Shown one piece after another: positions 33,589-45,454 of a stretch of DNA of 64,000 nt. A program made the translations under genes and the position numbers. The first letter of the stretch is position 1; every line of letters starts with the position of its first letter. The notes under the pieces were generated by a model, which ran no database searches, had not been told where the DNA came from, and was given only the letters and a program-made list of their open reading frames with translations. The DNA is from Chrysemys picta bellii (taxonomy: Eukaryota > Chordata > Testudines > Emydidae), in the NCBI RefSeq assembly GCF_011386835.1, contig NC_088791.1:53587498-53651497 (forward strand). Reading direction: 5' to 3'.

Positions 33589-36298
33589 TTAAAACAAACT
33601 AAATTCAGAGTCCAGATGGGTATGGATGCAATCCTCGCAAGTCAGGGCCAAAACACATTGTTGTTGTAATGTGTGAAAGCTTGTACTACCACTGTCTATA
33701 AAGTATCTACTCTGGAAAAATAAAAGGTTTCAGACTCCAGTGTTGTCAAACCAACCAGTTTTCTTGACCAGAAACATTTTAAAATGCAATCACCAGATTA
33801 TAATATATTTAACAAAGGAAAAGCCCGTGGTAGCTGTGAATAAACAGGTGTTTTGAGAATTATATTCTGCACTGAAGTGAACTGTCATTTTGAATGCTAT
33901 TCTTACCAGAAATACTGCTCTAAAACGTTCACAAATAGGGATTTCTGGTTATTTGTTCCAAGTATTAGGTAATTCAAGAGAGTGGGGTACATACACTATG
34001 AGCTTTACTGAGCATGTGTGCACTGCATGGGTATCCACACAGCACTAACTAAAACTCCCAAAGTCCTGACCATCAAGCACTGGGCTTAGTCTAAGGCCTG
34101 GGATGGTTTCTCTGGTGGATACTCACTTTGGTTTTTCCAAAACCTTGGTGAATAACTGGAGAAGGATGTAGCCAGCATATTACAGCATTGATTTATCAAC
34201 CAATGTCAGCCTGCAAAAAAAAGTGCTGCTACTTGTGAGCCAGGCTTCCTATACTGACATTATTTTAAGTGGAAACACTGGGGCCTCATTGCACACTCAG
34301 GTAAGCTAAACGTTTCTAGAAGCTTATCCCACGGCTTATCCTTATTCTAGAAAGTCTTGCTAGCTATTCCAGCAGCTCTCAGAATTTAACGCACTATTTT
34401 TGTAAATTAATTACAATCATCATTCATGACTAGCATAGCAACAGGCTGAATTAATATGAATTCCAGAAATCTACCCAAATTAATGACTATCTTTATAAAT
34501 AATGTTTTATTAATTTTTTTAAAGCTTTCTCTATTCTCTCTCTTTTAGCTGTATTTTTTCTGAGTATCCCCAGCTGTGTCTTTCTGTTATCCTAGCAACC
34601 TTAGATATTTTAGAAGCTCTCTTTTAAGGACACTAGTATTATTTAATCAAGAAATGTAAAGAGGAAGAGGACATATGGGAAGGATATGTAACAAGGATTG
34701 ATTTAAAGACCATTTATCTTTTCCCAGAATACAAGAACAGGAGACACAAAATTAAGAATCAAATGTAAAACACACGAAGACTTAACATAATTTAAAACAG
34801 AGTATTCGGCATAGAAAGAATGGGAATGTCAATACTTGTGCTACTATTTGCACACTTCTATACTGTATAATGAGTAGTGAGGATCCAGCTGCAAACACTT
34901 ACATGTCAGCTGACTGTTCCATAAATACTAACACCAGCATGTGTAAAATGACAAGCATTTCCTCACACTTTCCAGATAGCACATTTGGACTGATACATTG
35001 TGTAAAAATGGAGGGGTGTAAATTGTCATAGGCTCCATTGACTTCAGTGGCAATTTACCCAGTTGAGCATGTGTCCCGTATTCTCCCTAAAGTCAAGAAC
35101 TGGAAATGCCATTTGCCACATTACGCTTGGTAGATTACACAGGAACAGCCATGTGGAATGGTATTACAGAAAAAAGGCTGGTATGTTTTTATTATTATTT
35201 GGTAGAAATAGTGCTGTACCCTCTTACATCAGGCCAGGATTTCATCCTTTGAGTGTGGATATTATTAATTTATCTTAATATTGCAAGAACATCCAGTAAA
35301 TGTATAAGCATGTATTGGCATACTGTTCAATGCTATTGTTTACAGGTACCTCAGATTTTCTTTGGACTATTTAGTAAACATCTAACTGAAACCAATCAGT
35401 TAAAAAAAAAGACATTTATTATTACTATTGATCCGATAGAATGCCCCACAGATTATAAAAAGAGAAGTCACTTGGAGAGAAAAAAAATTGGATTTCAAGG
35501 TAACAGTGACATGCTTTTTATTCAAATTTCAAGCTTTTAATGGCCAGGTTTCATATGCCAAAAAAAGGAGAGAAAGAAAAAAGCTCATTTACCGAGTGCT
35601 ATTTGTTTTGATCCAAACTCGTTCAGAGAATAGCATGTAGACAATGAAGCATTCTGTAATCAAAATATTTGTGACTTAGAGAAAGTACTGCGGGGATGGG
35701 AGTGGAGAGCTACAGTTAACTAGAACTGCATAACAGGATTTCTTCATTAATGTAAATAATAATGTACCTTCGTGGTTCCAGTTGTGAAAGATGTTTTTGG
35801 TAATGCAGTATTTTGTCTCCTTTACACATTATTTCACATTTCAATGCTGTACCCTGATTCAACAGATCACTGAACTACTCCTTACGTTGATAAATGGGCT
35901 ACACTGGTTACCTTAGGCAGAGAAATTTCATTCCAAAACACCTTCCCGGCTGGTACTTTACAGTACTCATCATTCACAGAGGGGATAAGTATTTTTTCTT
36001 TCATTTCATCCAAAAGAAGCTTAATCCATATCAATAGTTTGACTGTTGGAGAGTTTTAGAATGTGAAGGTGGGCTGGGAACAGCAATAAACTGGTAAGTC
36101 AATAAACCTTTCATTTAATTTCAGATAGTTTTGCAATAGGTTTGAAATCAAGAGAATTTTGCCTGGTTTTGTCTGGGTCCAGTCAGGCCAAGTTTCCCCA
36201 CCTTCCAGTATTGTTCCCTCTTCCTCCAACCAATCCAAGGCATCCCTCTGAGTTTAGTTATAACTGTTTTCCAGGGGCAAAAAAGTGCTTGCAATCAC
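33589..36298. other. unique AT-rich DNA
   Basis: No gene or recognised repeat in 2.7 kb. It contains the first copy (33907-33967) of a 61-bp sequence repeated at 36600. Confidence 0.5.
33907..33967 (+). repeat. 61-bp perfect direct repeat, copy 1
   Basis: Starts CAGAAATACTGCTCTAAAAC and ends TTGTTCCAAGTATTA. It is identical base for base to 36600-36660. Confidence 0.97.
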
Positions 36299-36301
36299 TC
36301 A

Positions 36302-36598
36302 GGCTTGGTCTACACTGGGGTGGGGAGGAATCAATCTAAGTTACACAACTTCAGCTATGTGAATAATGTAGCTGAAGTTGACGTACTTAGATCTACTTAT
36401 CACGGTGTCTTCACTATGGTGAGTCGACTGCTGCCGCTCCCCCGTCGACTCTGCCTGTGCTTCTCGCTGAGCTGGAGTACAGGAATTGAGGGGAGAGTGC
36501 TCGGGGATTGATTTATCACATCTAGACTAGACATGATAAATCGATCCCCGCTGCATCGATCGCTGCCCGCTGATCCGGCCAGTAATGAAGACATACCC
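36302..36598. mobile_element. MITE (297 bp), same family as 59490
   Basis: It shares with the 59490 copy the terminal GG(G)CTTGGTCTAYACT-like sequence, the 'acttcagctatgtgaata' hairpin region (36349), a 'gtcgact' pair and the 'gatttatca...tgataaatcgat' inverted pair (36509-36545). Both copies have TCA directly on each side (36299-36301 and 36599-36601 here). No ORF is present. The 3-bp flank suggests a PIF/Harbinger-like group, but this is not settled. Confidence 0.7.
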
Positions 36599-36599
36599 T

Positions 36600-36660
36600 C
36601 AGAAATACTGCTCTAAAACGTTCACAAATAGGGATTTCTGGTTATTTGTTCCAAGTATTA
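36600..36660 (+). repeat. 61-bp perfect direct repeat, copy 2
   Basis: Identical to 33907-33967. It begins exactly where the MITE ends, sharing two bases with the right TCA flank, and loses all similarity after 36660. Confidence 0.97.
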
Positions 36661-36914
36661 CGGCATTTTCCAACAGCTCTACTCATTAGTATAAAATTGG
36701 GAGAGCCACTAACCTCTTTCCTCTTATCTGCCTCTATTCAAATGCCAGCATGATTGGGTCTGATTTGCCATTGCCCTACTTGTGCAGTCATTGACTCCTG
36801 TGTGAAATAAGTGCAAAGATGGTTTGAAGTGCTGCCAAATCAGAATGTAAGTGACTATACAGGACGCAAGACAGTGAAGAATCAGCAACATTTTTGCTAA
36901 GCAAAAGAAGCTAA

Positions 36915-37845
36915 GGGTGACCAGGCAACAAAATGGCAGATAAAATTCAATGTTGATAAATGGAAAGTAATGCATATTGGGAATCATAATCCCAACTATA
37001 AATACAAAATGATGAGTTCTATATTAGCTGTTACTATTCAAAGAGATCTTGAAATCCTGGATAGTTCTCTGAAAACATCTGCTCAATGTGTAGCAGCAGT
37101 CAAAAAAGCTAACATAATGTTAGGAACCCTTAGGAAAGGGATAGATAATAAGACAGAAAATATCATAATGCCACAATGTATCCATGTACGCCCACACCTC
37201 ATATACTGCATACAGTTCTGGTCACCTATCTCAAAAAAGATATATTAGAATTGGAAAAAGTACAAACAAGGACAACAGAAATTATTAGGGATATAGAACA
37301 GCTTCCATCTCAGGAGGGATTAAAAAGACTGGGACTGTTCAGCTTAGAAAAGAGATGACTGAAAGGCGATACAATAGGAGGTCTATAGAATCATGAAAAG
37401 TGCAGAGAAAGTGAATGTGTTATTTACCCCTTCATATAACCACAAGAACCAGCGATCACCCAATGAAATTAATAAGCAGCAGGTTTAAAACAAACAAAAG
37501 AGAGTACTTCTTCACACAATGCCCAGTCAACCTGTGGAACTTGTTGCCAGGGGATGATGTGAAGGACAAAAGTATAACGAGGTTAAAAAAAAAATAAGAT
37601 AAGTTCATGGAGGATAGGTCCATCAATGGCTATTAGCCTAGGTCATCTGGGATGCAACCCCATTCTCTAGGTGTGCCTAAAACTCTGACTGCTCAAAGCT
37701 GGGGAATGGACCATAGAGAATGAAGCACTCAGTTGCCCTGTTCTGTTCATTTCCTCTGAAGCATCTGGCAGTGGCCACTATTGAAAAGACAGCATACTGG
37801 ACTATATGGACCATTGGTCTGACCCGGTATGGCTATTCTTTTGTT
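36915..37845 (+). mobile_element. CR1 LINE, 5'-truncated 3' portion
   Basis: Starts inside the RT at the equivalent of 47526 ('gcaacaaaatggcagat') and runs collinear with the full-length CR1 through KKANIMLGTLRKGIDNKTEN (37107-37166), the FSLEKR block (near 37340) and the conserved C-terminal 'cctgtggaacttgttgcc' (37530) to the 3' UTR ('gaccattggtctgacccggt', about 37810). Its 3' end is degraded near 37845. Multiple stops and frameshifts; inactive. Confidence 0.88.
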
Positions 37846-38989
37846 CTAATGGCATCATTCCAGCAGAAGCCTGTCCTGTGTGATTACACCCTCCATTGAA
37901 ACAACACAGCAGTCTCCCCAAGAAAGCCTCTCAAAGTAACAGTGACTTTATCACTTCAGGGGAGGAAGGTGGTGTCAGCAAGAATTGTTACAGGTCTACA
38001 GGGATGTCAGGTATATACACAATGTACAACTGACCCAAGAAAACCTTCAGGTCTGTTTCAGATGAAGGAGGTACCTAAAAACTCATCCTTTCCCCATGAT
38101 GCGTCTGTGAACTGTACTAATGAGACAGGAATATTTTCTGACACTAAACTGCATCTACAAAGAAAAGGATATGCCAAGACATACCAACTGCCAACCACAT
38201 CAGTAGCTATGATAATATCCAAACAGAAGCAGAAGTTTCTACAGGAAAAGGACAAGATTTAGACTGACCAAAAAATCACATTATCATTCTTTATACACTA
38301 TAGTAATCAGACATTTTTAAAGCTGGGAGAAGGTAACAAAACATCTATGGAGCAATCTAGGGCTTGTTGGTGTGTTATGCACTAGACCTGGCAGAGCTCC
38401 AGCTTCTGATTTTCTCATATGGATAGAAGCATGGGAACACTCCCTGCTGTGAAACATCTTTCTTTCTCTCTACAAAGTTGAACTTATACTCTGCCTTGCT
38501 GAGTGTTGCTGCTAATGACAAGTTCTTCAAGTAATGATCTATCAGTTACTTCTGTCTTTCTCTCTGTTTAAGATGCTGAATCAACATCTGACAACTGATG
38601 GCAAGTACATACGCAGGGCACCTGCCTCATTGTACTTTAAACTACCGTCTATGTAGCTGAAACTAAAATGAATCCGTCCACGCTGAATTGGCTCAGCCTG
38701 GAATCTCACTGATAAACCATTTTACAGAATTAAGTTCACATCAAAATTTGAAAATTAATAGTTCAGCTTCATAAAGAGTTGTAATAAATATATTTGTTCA
38801 GAAAAGATGCTGGATGGAATGTTACAAAAGCATACATGATCGATGGGCATTGGGCCCTAAGTTACTTTCAATGAGGGTTGGAAACCTAACTACCTTAGCC
38901 CTTTTAGAAAACCCCACCCTCATTGGGCCAATTAAAACAATGGCATTTTCCATGTTGCTTGACTGCTCAGGAGGATGTGTGCATGAGGG
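37846..38989. other. unique non-coding DNA
   Basis: A 106-codon open frame on the plus strand (37942-38262) has no recognisable domain and is antisense-open too, so I do not call it a gene. Confidence 0.4.
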
Positions 38990-39190
38990 AACGGTGTGTC
39001 CAGTGGCTAGTGCAGGTGACTGGGAGCCAGGGTTCTACTCTGAGTCTACTTTAGAACAGCAGAGATTCTGGCTAAATCACCAATCTCTGTGTGCCTCAGA
39101 TTACATACCTGTCTAATAAGACTAATAACCATTGCACAGCGATGGTGTAACATAATTATGTGGATTGCTTTCTTGATGCTACTGCTTTAA
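38990..39190 (+). repeat. CORE-SINE/MIR copy
   Basis: 'cagtggctagtgcaggtgac' (39001), 'tgggagccagggttctactc' (39021) and 'tgtgtgcctcag' (39089) follow the MIR-type plan. Diverged. Confidence 0.65.
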
Positions 39191-39289
39191 GCTGCTAAAA
39201 GGAGGTTTTTCTTTAACTGAAGCAATAGAGAACGGTGTTTTGGAACAATACAGTTTAGTACTCTGGTTATTATAATTAGTTATTTTATG

Positions 39290-39640
39290 GTTGCACCAAG
39301 GAACCCCGCTCACTGACCAGGGCCCAGCTGCGCTGATAACTGTGCAAATGTTTAACACAAAAGGCAGTCCCTGCCCCTGAGAAGTCACAATCTCCATGAC
39401 AGATAAGATACAATAGGTGACAAAACCTACAATGGAACTGGGGAGGAATAGAGTTTACCAGAAGAAGAGCAGCACAGCTCAGCACTTGCCTCACCAGTGC
39501 CAGATTGGAGTGATTTGTAGGCATCACAATTGAGGGAGGTTTTAATGGAGAGATTTAAGAGTGATTTTACATGCAGAAGGAAGGCATGAGAGAAATCAGA
39601 GAGTTGCTTGACTTTGAGCCTATGAATAACATTGTGAGAT
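39290..39640. repeat. degenerate dispersed amniote repeat
   Basis: Words such as 'gcagtccctgcccctgagaa' (39363), 'agtgatttgtaggcatcac' (39511) and 'gggaggttttaatggagaga' resemble a common sauropsid dispersed repeat. Its class is unknown to me. Confidence 0.35.
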
Positions 39641-39774
39641 TAAATTCTGTAAAGAATTTGAGATCTTTGCATTTAAGGAACTATTAAGTGGAAATTAGCC
39701 ATATTAATTATAGACACAGAGATCACAGGTATAAACTTATAATAGAGCTATAATAGATGATAGAAATTCTGTTT

Positions 39775-40135
39775 CACAAAGGATTTTAATTTTTTCAAAA
39801 TCTGGTTTGTTCTGAATCTGAACATGTCAAATTCTCTGGGAAGGAAATTTTTGAAAGAAAAATTAGGTTTAGATGGAATGAAACATTTATATTATGTTAT
39901 AAAATAACAAAAATTGGAAATGAAAAGTAATTTTAAAACCAAAAAAACCACCATTTCTTTTAGAAAAGGTTGAAATGGGACATTTCAACATTGCCAGAAC
40001 TTTTCTTCCCTTTTTCACCAAACCAAATTTTGACAAAATCAACACAATTTCACAAAGCATTTCACTTTTAACAGAACTACTTTTTCCAATGGAAAATGGT
40101 CCTGTCAACATTTTTCTGAGCAGCTGTAATATATA
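39775..40135. mobile_element. degenerate copy of the 32882-type TIR element
   Basis: The AT-rich body contains 'ttccaatggaaaatgg' (40085) and ends 'gagcagctgtaa' (40118-40129), as the 32882 element ends with 'caaccagctgta'. The left terminus is not recognisable. Confidence 0.4.
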
Positions 40136-41485
40136 CCGTATTTAATGTTATAATTCTAAAATAAAATGCGGTACATTTCTATTGCACCCAAAGAACACAG
40201 TATGCTTAAACAACGCATTTGCATATTTCTTGGGTTTGGGTGCTCATCACAGAGCAGTTCAGCAACGGCTGGCAAGCTACATTTAACTACTTAGTAATCC
40301 TTGAACAAGTTGCACTCATCCTGTATGTGAACAGATTTTATACCAGTCTAATTTTATGTACTTTAACATTTGAAATCCATTCTGTGCCTTCCCAATGTAC
40401 ATGGTCCCCTTCCTCTGAGTGTTGTGTTTTTATTGCACAATAAACTTGAAATGACATTGGATAGAATAAACTCCTACTCATTTCAATCAATTCTTAAGAA
40501 TTTCAATAAATATAAAATGACAAGTACTACATTTTAAGTGGTAAACTGTAAATTGGCTCTTCATAAGAAGGATCTATATATGGTCTCTTTAGATCTTTCA
40601 TGTTTCTGCAGAGTGTTAAATTTAAGGCCCTGATCCTGAGTTGTGCTTGACACATCTAGCGTGTGGAAGGAACAATGGTAGGTTTGAGCCACTCTTATGT
40701 CCCTATCACCAGTCTTGGGGCCAACCAGGTGCTGGGCTATTCTTAAATTCAAATCACAGCAGCCTTATGCCTGCTTTAATTTATGCCAAGCTGCTCACAG
40801 CCTCAATGACGATTGCCAAGCTGTGGGAACTGCCAGATACAGCACTTGCACCAGGGACTAATGATGAAGGTTGCATATGAGTAGGCTTGGAAGGATTAGA
40901 TTTAAGTTTATTGGTAACTTTTGGTTTCACCAGACACACACACACACCGATGGAAAAATATTTCCATTGATAATCAAAATGTGCAGATCGGCAAAGTAAG
41001 AAATGTTGCTTGAGAGCTTCTTAGGGTAGGATTTAAGAATATTTACTTTTTGCATTTTGCCATGTGATGTCGACAACTTGTGTTTTAATTATTGTCTGAC
41101 CTTTCCCCCATAATTACCTGCTGAGGAAATTTACATTAATTAAAAATCTAAAATGTTTAAAAATAAACATCTATATTATGGATAGAAAATATTATTTAAA
41201 AAAAAAACATTTGATTCCGCCACATGTACATATGAGCCATTACAAGAGTCCTGTGCCACTCAGTGATTTCACCAGGAGTCTAGGGGGCTGAATCAGCTGG
41301 CTTTCCAGCTGCTTTGCACCATCAGAATGATGTACCGTGTCCAGAGAAGAGACCAAAATCTGGCCCTTTTAAAGCATTCAAAGCCTTTCCAGGAACTTCC
41401 TTTCATTGAGCATGAAAAATGTCACATTACACCAAAAAAGGGATCTGAATGAGAGCTGAGTCCATAATAATAGAATAATAATATA
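40136..41485. other. unique AT-rich DNA
   Basis: No gene or recognised repeat seen. Confidence 0.4.
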
Positions 41486-41487
41486 TG

Positions 41488-41668
41488 ACTATCTCATAGA
41501 ACTGGAAGGGACCCCAAAAGGTCATTGAGTCCAGCCCCCTGCCTTTGCTAGCAGGAACAAGTACTGATTTTGCCCCAAATCCCTAAGTGGCCCCCTCAAC
41601 AACAGGGTTGAGCTCACAACCCTGGGTTTAGCAGGCCAATGCTCAAACCACTGAGCTATCCTTCCCTC
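41488..41668 (-). mobile_element. tRNA-derived SINE with CR1-type tail
   Basis: On the minus strand the head begins near 41668. TAGCTCAGTGG (complement of 41648-41658) fits a pol III A box, and GAGCTCAACCC (complement of 41604-41614) is a degraded B box. CTGCTAA in the anticodon-loop position suggests a tRNA-Ser-like origin. The 3' part, ending at about 41490 ('ctcatagaactggaagggac' on the plus strand), resembles the 3' end of the CR1 at 53207, so CR1 RT probably mobilised it. It is not a functional tRNA gene. Confidence 0.8.
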
Positions 41669-43862
41669 AAAAGAGTTGACCAAGTTAATGATGGAACTTA
41701 CTAATATTTTGGCATTTGGTGTTCCAAGGCTGAAACACGAGTAAGGCTGATGTGCTGATTTTTGCTTGATACCAACAGTGAGAATTGGTATTGGATTGAT
41801 TAGGTTATAAATAAGATAGAGAAAAGAAAAATCACCAATACTGATATGTCCTTAGATGAATGACAATGTTGGGAGTTCGTTGGTTAGGCTGCTCCTGCAA
41901 AGAGACAAGATTTGAAAACGTGCTAAGGAGCTGCTGAATTCCTTTAGCGGTATTTATGTTCTGATAGAGTGACCAATATGTGATACATAGGACTATTAGT
42001 AGAGGACTGTTTTTTATTTCCTGGCCCCAGTCGCCTGACATGGGTCAGAATTACAGAAGGCTTATACCCCTGTCACATGACAAAAGGCCTGCAGGGCCTT
42101 CAGTGGATATTGTTGCCCAGATCAAAATTCCTTTGGAAAACTTGAAGACAAAAGAGAATTTGACATTTCTCTAAAGGAGATTAGAGTGTGCAGAGGGGAG
42201 CTCCTTAGAGGCCCAGTTTTGCTATCCTTAGTCACTACATGAGTAGTCCCACTGAAATCAAAGGAACTCTGTTTGCTGCCAAGTATTATCCAATGAGAGT
42301 AAGGGTAGCACAACTGGACCCCACACTGTGGCATGTGAATGCTGCAGTATGTAATATTTTCAGATATAAAAATATATAGTGTATAAAATGCCATAAAAAC
42401 CACTAACGCAGAGTTAAGATTTCCGGTGGTGCCTTATGTCTTCCCAGAAAGTCAAGCTCAGTTACACTCAAATCTCTAACAACCGGGAAATGCAAAGGTA
42501 TGGTAATGCAAACTTAAAAATTCTCAAAACCATGAAATACAGAGTGAATGTAACACCATCCCCTCGCAACACAACCTTAACTCTGCCCTCTGGACTTGGC
42601 AATACCCACAGGAAGTAGGACAGTAAGGGAGTGCTATAATTAATAGCTGGGAAGGACTAAGAGATTGTGACATTGTTTGTGTTGTGGTTTCCACAGATGT
42701 AAATGCCAGCATTTATCTGCTGTCACTCCAGCTGTGTTTTACTGTGTTAGGTGTAGCTGTATGAAGGAGGGAGGGCTGAGTGGCAGAGCTGTTACTGAGA
42801 TATGACTAGGGGGGCACATGTACTTTGAAGGATCAAGTATGCCTCATTTCACCATAGAGTTCTCTAGATTGTGTCAGTAGTAATGCAGAGGGGTCTTCTT
42901 GTCGCAGGGACTGTCAGCAGTTGGGTGACATCCAGACTGTGCTCACTGGGGTTTAGTGAGGGGTAAATGAAGGCAATGTCTCAGAAGGAACCTTCAGGTT
43001 AAGAGTAGGATGTGGTAACAAAAGTCTGGTGTAGAGGGTGAATGTGTTTAGAGTAGGATCAGTATTTGAGTGCAGGCAAGGTGTAGGCAGCTCCTCTTTG
43101 CTATGCCTGACCTAGACCCCAGTTTTACCTTGCCATAAATAAATAAATAAATAAATAAAGGTGTTAGACTTTGTCCTACAATGCTCATGTGCTCTGTTCC
43201 CAAAGTGTTCTGTAGCATCTGTGTTATCTGCGTATTGGGGCATCACTCAAAGAAGGCAGAGTTCAGGTTGTGCTGCAGGGCTGGGGGATACCTTACCTCT
43301 GTATTTTGTGGTTTTCAGAAGTTTGTTTGCATTCTTGTAACTCTTCTACCGATTACTTCACTTCTCTTCCCCCCCAGCTAGGTTAGTGGAGGAGAAAGTG
43401 TCCAACTGGAGGGGAAGATGTCCAACTTCCCCTCTGACAGTTCTGCTCTGTCAGCACTTCTGAACTCACAGAGAGCAAAGATCCCTTTGATGATGATCCC
43501 AATCTTATTCACTGAGCGATCATAAAATAACTACTATTTTGGAAACCCACTTCTTCATTAAAGCTCTAATTGGTGAATTGGGTTTTCAAAAGCTAGTGTT
43601 TGGATGATCTCTTGCACTAATTGTCTAGGAGCAAGCTGGATCCTCAATACTTGTGCGAGAGCACAGCCCTAATGGGTGAACTTTGGCAGAGGGGTGCAGT
43701 CTCTACCCTGCAGCCTTCCAAACCCCATACCATCTGCACTTCTCCAACATCACCCACACATTCCTCCTCGCTGTTTTGATCCCATCCCCATTCCCTAACT
43801 GCACAAAATAGTTATATGAATCTGAAAATGTGATGAGCAGCTTGCAATATTGGTGTGGCTGT
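41669..43862. other. unique non-coding DNA
   Basis: No gene or recognised interspersed repeat. A (AATA)n microsatellite lies at about 43136-43160. Confidence 0.45.
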
Positions 43863-44335
43863 GCTTTTGCGAACAGGGGCTGCTAACAGGGAGTTTCGCA
43901 AGGGAGTTCTCCAGGTGAAGGAGGAGCAAATACAGCACCCTTGGGGTAAGTGACTGTCTGTAGTATGTGTTTGTTTGGGTTTGGGGCCAACTTGATCTGT
44001 GCTGAGCTTGTGTTTGTCAGTCTGTCTGTTTGTTTGGTTGGTTGGTTGAAGGACCGTGGCAGTTAGAAGCTGTGAGCTTCAAAGGAAGGTCTGAAAGCTA
44101 GAAGCCTCTGGTAACTGGCTGAGCCTTAATCAGTGGGTGGGGCATTCACACAAGCCAGGCTTTATAAAGCAGCGCACAAGCCACCAGGGAGCTTTTGCAA
44201 ACAGGAGCTGCTAACAGGGAGTTTTGCAAGGGGAGTGGAAAGGGAGCGGGGGTCCCTTTATTCCCCTTATAACCTATAAACCAAACTACATTCAAAACTT
44301 CTTGCTTAAACAACCCCTTAATTAACTAGGAGACA
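43863..44335 (+). promoter_or_regulatory. CR1 5' UTR with duplicated promoter-like unit
   Basis: The segment starting GCTTTTGCGAACAGG at 43863 recurs as GCTTTTGCAAACAGG at 44191, each followed by 'gctgctaacagggagttt-gcaagg', about 42 bp in all and 328 bp apart. This looks like two tandem 5' UTR monomers. Between them is a purine/GT-rich stretch and 'tttataaagc' (44161), a TATA-like word just before the second unit. Confidence 0.6.
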
Positions 44336-45259
44336 ATGCAGGCAGAAGCCCAGCTGCAGAGTGGGGGCTATCCAGTTTATTGCACTGAGTGCAGCATGTA
44401 TGATTACCTGCCCTGTGGGCAGGTGGCGTATGTGTGCATTCAGTGCAAGGAGTTCCTGGCTCTCAGATACCACGTACGGGCTTTGGAGGCCAGGAGAGCG
44501 GAACTGGAGGAGCTAAGAGAGGCAGAGAGGTATGTTGATGAGGCTTTCCGGGACCCTGTAGAATTGTCCCACCTCTGGTCAGACAGCCCCTGTGCTGTTG
44601 AGGAGGATGAAAGGCCCAGGGAAGCAGAGCAGTCAATGGGAGCAGAGGGAAACCTTCCCATAGTTGGGACCCTCCTTCCAGATGGTGCTGGGGTATCCTC
44701 TCACACTGAGGTTACCTCTCCGGGGGAGGGAACTCCAGTTGCTAGGAAAAGGCAGGTGTTAGTAATGGGAAATTCAATCATTAGAAACATAGATAGCTGG
44801 GTTTGTGATGACCGGGAGAACCGTATGGTGACTTTCCTGCCTGGTGCAAAGGTTGTGGATCTCTTGAGGCATCTAGACAGACTTATGTGTAGTGCTGGGG
44901 AGGAGCCACTGGTCGTGGTACATGTAGGTACCAATGACATAGGGAAGGGTAGGAGAGATGTCCTGGAGGTCAAATTTAGGCTGCTAAGGAAGAGACTGAA
45001 ATCCAGGACCTCTATGGTAGCATTCTCAGAAATGCTTCCAGTTCCACACGCAGGGCCAGGTAGGCAGGCAGAGCTTCAGAGTCTCAATGCGTGGATGAGA
45101 CGATGGTGTAGAGAGGAGGGGATTACATTCATCAGGAACTAGGGAAACTTTTGGGATGGGGGGAGCCTATACAGGAGAGATGGGCTCCACCTAAACCGAA
45201 GTGGAACCAGACTGCTGGCACTAAACATTAAAAAGGTTGTAGAGCAGTTTTTAAACTAG
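44336..45259 (+). pseudogene. CR1 ORF1 protein with SGNH/GDSL esterase domain, interrupted
   Basis: Reading from ATG 44336 gives 268 codons before a TAG at 45140-45142; the same frame then stays open to TAG 45257-45259 (307 codons in all). Near the N-terminus C16xxC19, C27 and C34xxC37 resemble a zinc-binding knuckle. A charged, probably coiled-coil helix spans about residues 45-70. The C-terminal half is a GDSL-type hydrolase: VLVMGNSIIRN (S147 the expected nucleophile, with GDS changed to GNS), then VVVHVGTNDIG (block III, residues 193-203). The catalytic Asp and His (DGLHLN) lie beyond the premature stop. CR1 ORF1 proteins are RNA-binding and carry such an esterase in birds and reptiles. 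The start follows the family's MQ-type beginning and the Cys motif. Confidence 0.88.
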
Positions 45260-45454
45260 GAGATGGGGGAAAGCCGACTGCTGCAGAGGAGCATTTGGAT
45301 CGGACAGAGACTTCTCTTAGGGGAGAGTCTAATGATAGAGAATCTCCAGGTTATAGTCAGGAGCAGAGGATGGAAGAGGATAATGTAAGGGCCAGATCAG
45401 ATGATAAACATTCACATAAAAAAGAATCTGACACATCAGAAAAGGGCAGACAAA

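Noticed and set aside
37942..38262. 106-codon plus-strand open frame
   Set aside because: No recognisable motif and the opposite strand is also open over most of it. I saw no convincing splice sites or conservation hint.
41600..41668. Possible tRNA gene
   Set aside because: The A and B boxes belong to a SINE head: the B box is degraded, a cloverleaf is not maintained, and a CR1-type tail follows.
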